This document shows, piece after piece, positions 47,598 to 56,539 of a stretch of 64,000 nucleotides of DNA (position 1 is its first letter; every line of letters begins with the position of its first letter). The stretch covers positions 62,001 to 126,000 of the forward strand of contig NZ_FNKI01000002.1 in NCBI RefSeq assembly GCF_900102925.1. Reading direction: 5' to 3'. The notes beneath the pieces are model-generated. The model ran no database searches, was not told the origin of the DNA, and was given only the letters and a program-made list of their open reading frames with translations. This DNA is from Flagellimonas zhangzhouensis (GTDB lineage Bacteria; Bacteroidota; Bacteroidia; Flavobacteriales; Flavobacteriaceae). Both the position numbers and the translations under genes were made by a program.

Positions 47598-49358
47598 ATG
47601 AAAAAGTTCGTTAACAACATTCTGCAATTTGCCCTTGTTGTTTTAGTATTAAGTTTTACCTCCTGCCAAGAAGAGTTTGAAGATATTGGAGGAGACCCAG
47701 AATCTATTGAAGTTGGTTCCTCAACTGCTCTTTTAATTGAGCAAACATCGTCACACGATGGTTCTTATGATAATATTGTAGATGGAGCTAGTTGTGTTGC
47801 GATTCAATTTCCATACACCGTTTCTGTAAATGGTGTTGATATTACTATCGATTCTGAAGCCGATCTAGATGTGGTCGAAGAAATTTTCGATTCTTTGGAA
47901 GAAGCCGATCATGTTTTGGATATTCTATTCCCTATTACGATCACACTTTCCGATTTTACTGAGATTACTATCGAAAACCAAGCACAATTGGAAACCTATA
48001 TTGATGATTGTTTGGAAGGTGGAGATGATGATGATATAGAATGTATTGATTTTGTATACCCCATAACCCTTTACACATTTGATATCAATGATCAACAAAC
48101 AGGAGAAGTCGCTGTTGAAAGTGATTTTGGTTTGAGACGCTTTTTTGCAGAATTGGAATCTGATGCCCTAGTGAGTATTCAATACCCTATTTCGCTTAAA
48201 AAATATGACGGTACTGTTATTACTGTAAATAATAATGCAGAGTTGGCACAAGCTTTGGCCTTGGCAAAAGATATGTGTGATGAAGATGACGATAACGATT
48301 ATAACGATGATGATTTTACCGAAGAAGAATTGGATGCCATTTTAGTATCCTGTCCTTTTGAAATCAGACAGGTTATTAGAAATGAAGTTGATAGTACCGA
48401 GCAATATTTAGAAAGACTCATGATCTTCAATGAAGATGGAACGGTAACATATCACGGAGTATTAAACGCAGAGGTTAATGGAACATGGAGTACCAGTCAA
48501 ACTGATAACGGTGTGTTGTTGAGCTTGGATTTTGAAACTATGGCAGACTTCACACTAGAATGGTACGTATACGAACTCGAAGAAGGTGTTATCAAATTCT
48601 ATAAGGATAATGGCAACCGAATTGTACTCCGAAAAAATTGTGAAGCTGAGCCTTCACCTGAAGTTGATCGTGAAACTTTGATTTCCATTTTACAAAATTG
48701 CGAGTGGATCATTAAAAAGGTGAAAAACCGAGGTGAAGAAATAGAAAGACTACTTGGTTATGAATTCAAGTTCATGGCTGGTGGAGTAGTGACTTTGGGC
48801 AATGGAGTATCTGCTTCCGAAGGAACTTGGGATATTGGATTAAACAGTCAAATGCAACTTTCTTTGATGATTGCAATTGAGGCAGAAGCACAATTAAGTT
48901 TTGAATGGCCATTGATTGACCTCTTGGATTCAAGGTTGAAATTCAAGAATGAAACGACAGACCACGAAATGATTCTATTAAAAGTTTGCGAGGATAGTGC
49001 AGATGATGGAGACGTTTTGGAAATCAGAAATACCTTAATGGGCGGTGCTTGGAATGTAGCACTATACCAATATGGAGAAGTGGATTTATCCCCTTCTTAT
49101 GCTGGAATGGACTTTACTTTCCAAGAAGTTCACCAATTGCAAGTGTCAATGGGTACAAATACTGTTGCAGACGGATTATGGAGAGTACTTCGTGATTCAG
49201 AAGAAGGGTTGAAGCTATATATCAACTTTGACACCATGGATGATTTGGCCGAACTAACAGAAGACTGGAAGTTCGTGTCCATGACCGCAACACGCATCGA
49301 ATTGAAAGATGAAAGTGGTGATGGAACTATAAAAACCTTGGTTTTTGAAAAACCATAA
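47598..49358 (+). CDS. Modular acidic surface lipoprotein, divergent from the ECF sigma/FecR/receptor genes
   Basis: 586 residues. Lipobox with Cys23 (FTSC). The N-terminal half contains four related short modules (about 66-99, 108-140, 151-187, 192-225), each opening with FPYTV/FPITI/YPITL/YPISL and followed by an I-T-(I/V)-x-(S/N)-x-x-x-L strand-turn. An Asp-rich linker (228-241) leads to three longer lipocalin-like modules (about 251-348, 364-464, 480-586) with a GTW or GLW landmark each and a C-terminal (I/M)xLxKxC type end. Not assigned to a known family. Its position and the shared promoter motif make it a candidate member of the signalling regulon, possibly the ligand, a ligand-binding partner or the output. 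Confidence 0.85.
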   Translation: MKKFVNNILQFALVVLVLSFTSCQEEFEDIGGDPESIEVGSSTALLIEQTSSHDGSYDNIVDGASCVAIQFPYTVSVNGVDITIDSEADLDVVEEIFDSLEEADHVLDILFPITITLSDFTEITIENQAQLETYIDDCLEGGDDDDIECIDFVYPITLYTFDINDQQTGEVAVESDFGLRRFFAELESDALVSIQYPISLKKYDGTVITVNNNAELAQALALAKDMCDEDDDNDYNDDDFTEEELDAILVSCPFEIRQVIRNEVDSTEQYLERLMIFNEDGTVTYHGVLNAEVNGTWSTSQTDNGVLLSLDFETMADFTLEWYVYELEEGVIKFYKDNGNRIVLRKNCEAEPSPEVDRETLISILQNCEWIIKKVKNRGEEIERLLGYEFKFMAGGVVTLGNGVSASEGTWDIGLNSQMQLSLMIAIEAEAQLSFEWPLIDLLDSRLKFKNETTDHEMILLKVCEDSADDGDVLEIRNTLMGGAWNVALYQYGEVDLSPSYAGMDFTFQEVHQLQVSMGTNTVADGLWRVLRDSEEGLKLYINFDTMDDLAELTEDWKFVSMTATRIELKDESGDGTIKTLVFEKP

Positions 49359-49386
49359 GATTTTTGCCCCAATCTTTTTTTAAAAG

Positions 49387-49420
49387 AAGGACGGCTCTCC
49401 CCAAAGCCGTCCTTTTTCTT
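49387..49420 (+). terminator. Terminator after the modular lipoprotein
   Basis: Stem AAGGACGGCT/AGCCGTCCTT with an 8-base loop, followed by TTTCTTTTTATTT, 28 bases after the stop. Confidence 0.9.
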
Positions 49421-49432
49421 TTTATTTATTCT

Positions 49433-49440
49433 TAAATTTG
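49433..49440 (+). promoter_or_regulatory. Likely -7 element of ffh
   Basis: TAAATTTG, exact TANNTTTG, 23 bases before the ffh ATG and just after the upstream terminator. No clear -33 TTG because the preceding bases are the terminator U-tract. Confidence 0.5.
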
Positions 49441-49463
49441 TCCCTCTTTAAAACAAAGAACAT

Positions 49464-50792
49464 ATGTTCGATAATTTAAGTGACAAGTTAGATAAAGCAC
49501 TTCACGTCCTCAAAGGTCATGGGCAGATTACGGAAATCAATGTAGCAGAGACCTTAAAAGAGGTACGAAGAGCCTTGTTGGATGCCGACGTTAACTTTAA
49601 AATTGCCAAAGAATTTACCAATACGGTAAAAGAAAAGGCTTTGGGCCAAAATGTATTGACCACCCTCCAGCCAGGGCAGTTAATGGTCAAGATCGTTAAG
49701 GATGAGCTGACCCAATTAATGGGAGGTGATGCTGAGGATATTGATCTAACAGGCAATCCATCCGTGATTTTGATGTCTGGTCTACAAGGTTCGGGTAAAA
49801 CCACTTTTTCAGGTAAATTGGCGAACTTCCTTAAAAATAAGAAAACCAAAAAACCACTTTTGGTCGCTTGTGATGTGTATCGTCCTGCAGCGATTGATCA
49901 GTTGCATGTCGTTGGTGAGCAAATTGGGGTTGAGGTATATTCGGACCGAGAAAACAATGACCCAGTTGCTATAGCACAAGCAGGTATTGCCCATGCAAAA
50001 TCATTGGGCTGCAACGTAGTGATCATCGATACCGCAGGTCGTTTGGCAGTGGATGAGCAGATGATGAACGAAATTGCCAATATCCACAAAGCCATTCAAC
50101 CGCAAGAAACCTTGTTTGTTGTGGATTCCATGACTGGACAAGATGCCGTGAATACAGCCAAAGCCTTTAACGATGTCCTTAATTTCGACGGGGTAATCTT
50201 AACCAAATTGGATGGTGATACCCGAGGTGGTGCAGCCATTTCCATTAAATCGGTAGTAGATAAACCCATCAAGTTCATTGGTACGGGTGAAAAAATGGAA
50301 GCCATCGATGTGTTCCACCCCTCACGTATGGCCGATCGTATTTTGGGAATGGGAGACGTGGTGTCTTTGGTGGAACGTGCCCAAGAACAGTTTGATGAGG
50401 AACAAGCCCGAAAAATCCAAAAGAAAATTGCCAAGAACAAGTTTGGTTTCGACGATTTCTTGACGCAAATACACCAAATCAAGAAAATGGGGAATATGAA
50501 AGACCTCATTGGAATGATTCCTGGTGCTGGAAAAGCATTGAAAGGATTGGATATTGATGATGATGCCTTCAAACATATTGAGGCTATTATTCATTCCATG
50601 ACACCAGATGAAAGGTCTACACCATCATTGTTGAACGCAAGCCGTAAAAAACGTATTGCTGCAGGTAGCGGAACTTCAATTCAACAAGTGAATCAATTGC
50701 TGAAACAGTTCGACCAAATGAGCAAAATGATGAAGATGATGCAAGGCGGTGGCGGCAAAAAGATGATGCAGATGATGCAGAATATGCGATAA
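49464..50792 (+). CDS. ffh: Signal recognition particle GTPase Ffh (SRP54)
   Basis: 442 residues. N domain (about 1-85), G domain with GLQGSGKTTFSGKLA (G1), DVYRPAAIDQL, DTAGRLAVDEQMM (G3) and TKLDGDTRGG (G4 region), then the Met-rich M domain (about 300-442; KKMGNMKDLIGMIPG and a terminal MMKMMQGGG run) that binds 4.5S RNA and signal sequences. It targets nascent membrane proteins to SecYEG. folD follows after 32 bases. Confidence 0.99.
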   Translation: MFDNLSDKLDKALHVLKGHGQITEINVAETLKEVRRALLDADVNFKIAKEFTNTVKEKALGQNVLTTLQPGQLMVKIVKDELTQLMGGDAEDIDLTGNPSVILMSGLQGSGKTTFSGKLANFLKNKKTKKPLLVACDVYRPAAIDQLHVVGEQIGVEVYSDRENNDPVAIAQAGIAHAKSLGCNVVIIDTAGRLAVDEQMMNEIANIHKAIQPQETLFVVDSMTGQDAVNTAKAFNDVLNFDGVILTKLDGDTRGGAAISIKSVVDKPIKFIGTGEKMEAIDVFHPSRMADRILGMGDVVSLVERAQEQFDEEQARKIQKKIAKNKFGFDDFLTQIHQIKKMGNMKDLIGMIPGAGKALKGLDIDDDAFKHIEAIIHSMTPDERSTPSLLNASRKKRIAAGSGTSIQQVNQLLKQFDQMSKMMKMMQGGGGKKMMQMMQNMR

Positions 50793-50824
50793 TTCAACCA
50801 AGAAAAAATAAACCAACACAACCC

Positions 50825-51706
50825 ATGGAAATCCTTGACGGAAAAAAAATATCCAATCAGATAAAAGAAGAAATCACCGTTGAGGTGGCTCAAATGCGCG
50901 ATCGTGGAGAAAAAGTACCACATTTAGCAGCAGTTTTGGTAGGTAATGATGGAGCCAGCCTTACGTATGTGGGCAGTAAAGTACGTTCTTGCAAAAAAAT
51001 TGGTTTTGAGTCTACCTTGATTCACCTTCCCGAAGAAACTACCGAAGAAGAACTGTTGAAACAAGTGGCCGAACTCAATGCAAATCCTGATATTGACGGT
51101 TATATTGTGCAATTGCCATTGCCCAAACATATTGATGAGGAAAAAGTGTTGATGGCCGTAGATCCAGATAAGGATGTGGATGGGTTCCATCCGACCAACT
51201 TCGGAAAAATGGCATTGGATATGGAGACATTTATCTCTGCTACGCCATTTGGAATCATGGAACTTTTGCGACGATACAATGTAGAAACCTCAGGTAAGCA
51301 CACCGTGGTTATTGGTAGAAGTCATATTGTGGGAAGGCCCATTAGTATTTTAATGAGTCAAAAAGGGAAAGCTGCCGATTCTACAGTTACCTTAACTCAT
51401 AGTAGAACCAAGGACATTAAATCTTTAACGCTTCAGGCGGATATCATAGTTTCCGCATTGGGAGTTCCTAATTTCCTAAAAGCGGATATGGTAAAAGATG
51501 GTGTGGTGATTATTGATGTTGGGATCACGCGTGTTTCCGATGAATCCAAAGAAAAGGGATACTACATCACTGGAGACGTAGATTTTGAAAATGTAAGCCA
51601 AAAGGCTTCTTACATCACCCCAGTTCCTGGAGGAGTAGGACCCATGACCATTGCCATGTTGTTGAAAAATACCTTATTGGCACGTGAGCGCCATAACAAA
51701 GCGTAA
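50825..51706 (+). CDS. folD: Bifunctional methylenetetrahydrofolate dehydrogenase/cyclohydrolase FolD
   Basis: 293 residues. Signatures: the catalytic Lys in YVGSKVRSCKKIG, VQLPLPKHID, DPDKDVDGFHPTN, then the NADP site VVIGRSHIVGRPISILM and the end TPVPGGVGPMTIAMLLKNT. It interconverts 5,10-methylene- and 10-formyl-THF. It is co-directional with ffh and probably co-transcribed. Confidence 0.98.
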   Translation: MEILDGKKISNQIKEEITVEVAQMRDRGEKVPHLAAVLVGNDGASLTYVGSKVRSCKKIGFESTLIHLPEETTEEELLKQVAELNANPDIDGYIVQLPLPKHIDEEKVLMAVDPDKDVDGFHPTNFGKMALDMETFISATPFGIMELLRRYNVETSGKHTVVIGRSHIVGRPISILMSQKGKAADSTVTLTHSRTKDIKSLTLQADIIVSALGVPNFLKADMVKDGVVIIDVGITRVSDESKEKGYYITGDVDFENVSQKASYITPVPGGVGPMTIAMLLKNTLLARERHNKA

Positions 51707-51708
51707 AC

Positions 51709-51861
51709 TCAATTTACATTTTCCTGTTCCGTTTTTAAAGTAGCTTGTTGCTCTTCATCTGGATTCAGGAACTCAAAGTCGGTGTCAGATTCGTCATTCG
51801 TACAGCTTGAAACTGCCAAGCTTGCCATGATAAGTGTAATCAAAAGTAAAATTGTCTTCAT
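51709..51861 (-). CDS. Small acidic lipoprotein, 50 residues
   Basis: Open frame from ATG (51861-51859) to TGA (51711-51709). A hydrophobic signal peptide (MKTILLLITLIMASLAVSSC) ends in a lipobox with Cys20. The mature part is only 31 residues, acidic (TNDESDTDFEFLNPDEEQQA) and carries no Cys beyond the lipid anchor. It is convergent to folD, with a 2-base gap. The clean lipobox and codon use support a real gene. Function unknown; short tethered peptides of this kind can be signalling or toxin/immunity factors, but nothing here shows that. Confidence 0.65.
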   Translation of the reverse strand: MKTILLLITLIMASLAVSSCTNDESDTDFEFLNPDEEQQATLKTEQENVN

Positions 51862-51978
51862 TTCGTAGGATTTGGGTAGGCATCCAATGCCTGTTTGTTG
51901 TTTTATAACGATTTCAGCATTAGATTCTTGTTTTTATATCCAATTATTCGATAACTTACTTCCTGAAAACCAACCAAT

Positions 51979-52605
51979 ATGGCAAAAACAGTAAGGAATA
52001 AAGTGGCTTGGATTGCATTCGCACTTTTGGCCATTGGCATTGGTCTATATCCCTTAAGTTATTTATTCGCCGAAGAAGATTTTGGACTGCTTTTGAGCAA
52101 ATCCGATGCCCTTTTGACCAATCAAATATGGAACTTGGCCTTTTATGGCCATATCAGTTTAGGTGGTTTGGCGCTTTTAATGGGCTGGTCGCAATTCAGT
52201 AAAAAGTTACGAGCCAAAAGATTGAACTTACATAGAAATCTGGGCAAAATTTACGTGGTTTCCGTATTGATCAGTGGCCTTTGTGGGGTCTATTTGGGTT
52301 TTTTTGCCACGGGCGGTATCATTCCTTCTATTGGTTTTATCAGTTTAGGAGTAATTTGGCTGTTTACTACGCTACGAGCTTATGTAGCTGTTAAAAAGAA
52401 AGATTTATCCCTGCATCAAGGAATGATGGTATATAGTTATGCAGCATGCTTCGCAGCAGTAACCCTTAGAATCTGGTTGCCTCTCTTATCGATACTATTC
52501 GGAGAGTTTTTAATTGCCTATAAAATAGTGGCTTGGTTGTGCTGGGTGCCCAATATTATCTTCGCCCATTTATGGGTGCGTAAAAAAGGGCTGAATCTGG
52601 TGTAA
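51979..52605 (+). CDS. DUF2306-type integral membrane protein
   Basis: 208 residues with about six membrane segments (about 10-30, 50-68, 90-110, 118-135, 155-172, 180-198). The family landmarks HISLGGLALLMGWSQF, LHRNLGKIYV and LHQGMMVYSYAACFAAVTLRIWLP, each with a conserved His, suggest a heme- or quinone-type site; the function of the family is unknown. The stop lies directly next to the convergent VOC gene. Confidence 0.82.
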   Translation: MAKTVRNKVAWIAFALLAIGIGLYPLSYLFAEEDFGLLLSKSDALLTNQIWNLAFYGHISLGGLALLMGWSQFSKKLRAKRLNLHRNLGKIYVVSVLISGLCGVYLGFFATGGIIPSIGFISLGVIWLFTTLRAYVAVKKKDLSLHQGMMVYSYAACFAAVTLRIWLPLLSILFGEFLIAYKIVAWLCWVPNIIFAHLWVRKKGLNLV

Positions 52606-53028
52606 TTATTTGGCGAACAACTGCCCCATATCCTTAAAGGCCTTAAACTCTAAAGCATTTCCAGCAGGATCTAAGAAAAACATGGTTGCTTGCTCTCCTG
52701 GTTCCCCTTTAAAACGGATGTAAGGCTCAATAACAAAATCAATTCCCTTTTCCTCTAAAGTTTTTGAAAATGATTGGAAAGTATCCCAAGGCAATACCAC
52801 ACCATAATGGGGTACGGGCACATTTTTTCCATCTACAGGATTGGTATGCAGATCCTCTTCCGATTTTGGTTTGTAGTGAATAACAAGTTGGTGACCAAAT
52901 AGGTTGAAGTCTACCCAATGTTCGGCACTTCTACCTTCCTCGCATTCCAAAACTTCGCGGTAGAAAGTTCTACATTCATCCAAATTATGAACAGGGATGG
53001 CTACGTGAAAAGGGGTTATGTTCTGCAT
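52606..53028 (-). CDS. VOC-superfamily (glyoxalase/dioxygenase-like) protein
   Basis: 140 residues with two beta-alpha-beta-beta-beta modules. Metal-ligand-like residues are His8 (FHVAIPV), [15 protein letters not shown] and Glu in [21 protein letters not shown] is the standard C-terminal strand. Substrate unknown. A 30-base gap separates it from the hydrolase gene, which precedes it on the same strand. Confidence 0.88.
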   Translation of the reverse strand: MQNITPFHVAIPVHNLDECRTFYREVLECEEGRSAEHWVDFNLFGHQLVIHYKPKSEEDLHTNPVDGKNVPVPHYGVVLPWDTFQSFSKTLEEKGIDFVIEPYIRFKGEPGEQATMFFLDPAGNALEFKAFKDMGQLFAK

Positions 53029-53058
53029 GATTTATTTTTTCCGAAAAATAGCGCAAGT

Positions 53059-53901
53059 TTATTTAGCTTCCAAAAAAGTAATGATTTGATTGTTGACATC
53101 TTCCTGATGCATGGAATGACCAAATCCTTCGGTACTTACCAGTTCACTGCCACGCCAATTTTTATTGACTTTGACCGAGGCATGGTAAGGAGTTATGTTA
53201 TCAAGTTTATCATGGAACAACAATCCCTTTTTGCTGATGGATTGGGCAAATCTGGAAGTGGAAAATTCATCGATTTTAAATCCAAAACGATCATAGATAT
53301 AATGGTCGAGATGTTTCATTACCCGATTATTGAATTTTAAAATATCTTGATACGTTTGAATAATTTCATGGAATTCGGAAGGTGAGCCGATGGTGACCAT
53401 TTTTTGTACATGGTCGCTCGGATTTTTGTACTGGTTGTACATAATTGTCATTCCACCCACAGAATGCCCAATGAGGTGTTGGGGATTGTACTTCTTCACC
53501 ATATGGTTCACAGCTTCTTCATAAAGTGGAACATATAAATGTTTTCCTGAAGAATATCCGTGTGACGGTGCATCAAATGCAATGATGTTAAAATCAGCTT
53601 CCCTTAATTTTTTGATGAGGTTTCGCCAACGATAGGTATTGCTTTCCCAACCGTGGACCAACAAAACGGTTTCTTTATTTCCAGGCCAATGGTAGGATTG
53701 AATCTTATGGCCAGCAACTTCTTCCACAGTGAGTTTTGCACCATCCAAATATTCGGATTGCTCTGGTTTTACACGGCCTTTTCGAACGGTACAAAACACA
53801 TGAAACGCTTTATCAGCCATTTTTTTTGGCGCAACCAAGCTATATACATTGAAGTATTGCCCATAAGCCAATGGCATTATCTTGGTGAGAAGCTTTTTCA
53901 T
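53059..53901 (-). CDS. Alpha/beta-hydrolase
   Basis: 280 residues. LLVHGWESNTYRW gives the oxyanion region, DAPSHGYSSG follows, and the nucleophile elbow GHSVGG carries the Ser near residue 147. The terminal catalytic His is in EGFGHSMHQEDV. An esterase or lipase-like activity is predicted; substrate unknown. The N-terminus has no cleavable signal. Probably co-transcribed with the VOC gene after it. Confidence 0.9.
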   Translation of the reverse strand: MKKLLTKIMPLAYGQYFNVYSLVAPKKMADKAFHVFCTVRKGRVKPEQSEYLDGAKLTVEEVAGHKIQSYHWPGNKETVLLVHGWESNTYRWRNLIKKLREADFNIIAFDAPSHGYSSGKHLYVPLYEEAVNHMVKKYNPQHLIGHSVGGMTIMYNQYKNPSDHVQKMVTIGSPSEFHEIIQTYQDILKFNNRVMKHLDHYIYDRFGFKIDEFSTSRFAQSISKKGLLFHDKLDNITPYHASVKVNKNWRGSELVSTEGFGHSMHQEDVNNQIITFLEAK

Positions 53902-53928
53902 GGAAGCTAATTTATGTTGGAAACGAAA

Positions 53929-54459
53929 TTATTCCCAGCCGAGCATTAAATACTTCAATTCGGCACTATCGGGAACTTGAACCGCTTCAATGGTCGAAGT
54001 ACTATATCGTAAATTGTCTGGCAATTCTGCTTTATCAATCGTAAAATAAAGATTGCTTCCCTTTGGGAAAACCACAATGCTATTCAAAGTGGTCACAATT
54101 TTTTTGATACCGTATTTATCTTCAATATCCTTAAAAGTGCTCAATAAGTTTATTCCTTTTTCTGACTTGTAACGAGCATCCATAATTCGAACATTTTCTA
54201 TGGTCGGAATACTGTCAGTATTGGCAGTAAGGCTCAATAGATGTTTGCCTCCCTTTTCAAAAATCTCAATTTTTTTTGCTGTCTCACTTTCCCTAACAAT
54301 GGAATCTTGGGCGAAAACCGTTTCCAAATCGGTAACTGGGGTGGATTGTTTTAATGGTCCCACACTGTCCTCAGCTATTACAAAAGTGGTATCTGATTGA
54401 CAAGATTGGGTTAAAATTAGGCCCAATGTAAGGGCAGTAGTTTGAATTATTTTTCTCAT
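53929..54459 (-). CDS. Lipoprotein of unknown function
   Basis: 176 residues, lipobox Cys20 (TQSC). The mature part contains a short beta-rich domain (KKIEIFEKGGKHLLSL, IENVRIMDARYKSEKGINLLSTF) and a C-terminal strand pair. Not recognised. It lies 7 bases after the HerA-like gene and 27 before the hydrolase, so these four minus-strand genes may form one operon. Confidence 0.8.
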   Translation of the reverse strand: MRKIIQTTALTLGLILTQSCQSDTTFVIAEDSVGPLKQSTPVTDLETVFAQDSIVRESETAKKIEIFEKGGKHLLSLTANTDSIPTIENVRIMDARYKSEKGINLLSTFKDIEDKYGIKKIVTTLNSIVVFPKGSNLYFTIDKAELPDNLRYSTSTIEAVQVPDSAELKYLMLGWE

Positions 54460-54466
54460 AGATTTT

Positions 54467-55978
54467 TTATCGAATCACTTTTTTAAGAACACCCAACACG
54501 CCTCGAATAAACGTTGCGCTGGTCAATACCTTTACAACAGGATTCATTCGAGTACTTCTTCGCGTTGAAGTTGACCTGCGGGATGGTTGCTTTGTTTCTT
54601 TTTCTTTCTCGGCCTCTTTTTCAGCCTTTTCAATTTTTTCATTCAGGATTTCGTAGGCACTTTCCCTATCGATTTCCTCATTGTATTTTTTAATCAATTT
54701 GGACGCATCCAGCACATCCTTGATTTCCGAATCAGACAAAATATCCATTCGACTCATCGGAGCTCGCATCATAGTCGCGGCCAAAGGTGTTGGTCTTCCT
54801 TTTTCATCAAGGGCCGAAATTAAGGCTTCTCCAGTTCCTAATGAAGTCAATATTTCTGCTGTATCATAAAAATCAGAAATGGGATAGTTTTGTGCCGTCA
54901 ATTTAATGGCTTTTCTATCCTTAGCCGTAAATGCACGCAAAGCGTGCTGCACTTTCAATCCCAATTGCGCCAGTACATCGTCTGGCACATCGGTTGGGTT
55001 TTGGGTCACAAAATACAGTCCTATTCCTTTGGAACGAATCAATTTAACAATACTTTCTATTTGATCTAACAAAGCTTTGGAGGCATTGTCGAAAATCAAA
55101 TGAGCTTCATCTATAAAAAGTACCAATTCTGGACGTTCAGTATCCCCTTGTTCTGGAAATGTGGAATAAATTTCAGCCAACAAGCTCAACATAAACGTGG
55201 AGAACAACTTGGGTTTGTCCTGAATATCGGTCAGGCGAATAATGTTCACATACCCACGACCATTTTCATCAATTCGGACCAAATCATCCACATCGAACGA
55301 TTTTTCACCAAAGAAAAGGTCGGCACCTTGTTGCTCCAACTCAATGATCTTACGCAAAATAGTACCTGTGGAGCTGGTCGAAATTCTCCCATATTCTGAC
55401 TGAAATTCCTCTTTGCCTTCTCCCGTTGCATATTGAAGTACTTTTTTAAAGTCCTTCAAATCCAAAAGAGGCAATTTGTTATCGTCGCAATATTTAAAAA
55501 CTACGGCAACAATACCTTCTTGGGTAACGGAAAGATCTAAAATTCGTGATAAAAGTACAGGGCCAAATTCGGAAACCGTGGCTCGTAGTCGAACCCCATT
55601 TTGCTCGGAAAGTGATAATATTTCAACAGGAAATCCCTTGGCTTCAAATGGAAGTCCTATTTTTTCATGTCTTTCATCAATTTTCGCATGCCCTGGACTA
55701 GGTTGGGCAATACCACTCAAATCACCCTTAAGGTCCATCAATAATACAGGAATACCTTTATCGGAGAGGTTTTCGGCCAACACCTGAAGGGTCTTGGTTT
55801 TTCCTGTGCCAGTGGCTCCAGCAATCAATCCGTGACGGTTCAAAGTTTTCAAAGGAACTTTTACAAAGGCGTTGGTCATGGTTTCTCCTTCGAGCATGGC
55901 GGCACCCATGGTAATGTAGTCGCCTTTCATGGTGTACCCTTTTTCTATGTGCTCAAAGAATTTTTCTTTGTTGTCCAT
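54467..55978 (-). CDS. HerA/DUF853-type ATPase
   Basis: 503 residues from the ATG at 55978; a TTG three codons upstream was not used because it adds only MNV. The FtsK/HerA-like ATPase has Walker A GATGTGKT (54-61), VLLMDLKGDLSG, Walker B ELVLFIDEAH (about 285-294) and an arginine-finger-like region near FVTQNPTDVPDDVLAQLG. A charged coiled-coil tail (about 440-480, EKAEKEAEKEKETK) and a basic C-terminus end it. The family is linked to DNA ends and membrane-bound helicase roles but the bacterial DUF853 function is unsettled. No NurA nuclease adjoins it. Confidence 0.9.
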   Translation of the reverse strand: MDNKEKFFEHIEKGYTMKGDYITMGAAMLEGETMTNAFVKVPLKTLNRHGLIAGATGTGKTKTLQVLAENLSDKGIPVLLMDLKGDLSGIAQPSPGHAKIDERHEKIGLPFEAKGFPVEILSLSEQNGVRLRATVSEFGPVLLSRILDLSVTQEGIVAVVFKYCDDNKLPLLDLKDFKKVLQYATGEGKEEFQSEYGRISTSSTGTILRKIIELEQQGADLFFGEKSFDVDDLVRIDENGRGYVNIIRLTDIQDKPKLFSTFMLSLLAEIYSTFPEQGDTERPELVLFIDEAHLIFDNASKALLDQIESIVKLIRSKGIGLYFVTQNPTDVPDDVLAQLGLKVQHALRAFTAKDRKAIKLTAQNYPISDFYDTAEILTSLGTGEALISALDEKGRPTPLAATMMRAPMSRMDILSDSEIKDVLDASKLIKKYNEEIDRESAYEILNEKIEKAEKEAEKEKETKQPSRRSTSTRRSTRMNPVVKVLTSATFIRGVLGVLKKVIR

Positions 55979-56034
55979 CACGTTCAATTTCCGATAAAAA
56001 TAGGGTAATTTTAAGCAAAACTAAAAACCAGTAT

Positions 56035-56487
56035 ATGAAACCTTTTCACTATGCCCTTTTGTCCATTTTTATGAGTGGTATTATGGCTACGACCTATGCC
56101 CAAGAAAGCACGGACATTATTTTTCATAAATCGCATGAGCCTGCAAAACAAAATGCACCGTATAGCGATATTGTTCAAGCGGGCAATACATTTTATTTGG
56201 CGGGTCAGTTGGGTATGAACCAAAAGACCAGAACATTGGTAGAAGGGGGAATTGAAGCTGAAACTGAGCAGACCATCAAGAATATTGCGGATGTTTTAAA
56301 GCACCATGGGATGACCTTGGACAATGTGGTCAAGTGCACGGTTATCTTGAGTGATATTGAAGATTTTGCCGCTTTCAATTCGATTTATACCAAATATTTC
56401 ACCAAAAAACCTGCCCGAACTACGTATGCGGCAGCTGGAGTAGCGGCCAATGGCAAAATTGAGATTGATGTTATTGCGGTGAAATAA
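56035..56487 (+). CDS. Exported RidA/YjgF-family protein
   Basis: 150 residues with a cleavable signal peptide (about 1-22, ending TYAQES). RidA core: APYSDIVQAGNTFYLAGQLG, ETEQTIKNIADVLKHHG, DNVVKCTVILSDIEDF and the ligand Arg in KKPARTTYAAAGVAANG, IEIDVIAV at the end. Cytosolic RidA deaminates reactive enamines/imines; here export points to a periplasmic variant. It precedes queE by 34 bases. Confidence 0.88.
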   Translation: MKPFHYALLSIFMSGIMATTYAQESTDIIFHKSHEPAKQNAPYSDIVQAGNTFYLAGQLGMNQKTRTLVEGGIEAETEQTIKNIADVLKHHGMTLDNVVKCTVILSDIEDFAAFNSIYTKYFTKKPARTTYAAAGVAANGKIEIDVIAVK

Positions 56488-56509
56488 CCATCAAACCAAG
56501 GAAGACAAC

Positions 56510-56517
56510 TATCTTTG
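56510..56517 (+). promoter_or_regulatory. TANNTTTG element before queE
   Basis: TATCTTTG lies 4 bases before the first in-frame ATG (56522), which would put the transcription start at or after it. It supports the ATG at 56540 as start. No -33 TTG at 17-23 bases. Confidence 0.35.
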
Positions 56518-56539
56518 CATCATGGTTGAAGAAAACGTG

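Noticed and set aside
56488..56539. preQ1 riboswitch or other leader before queE
   Set aside because: The gap after the RidA gene is only 34 bases (52 to the preferred start) and holds no H-type pseudoknot pattern.
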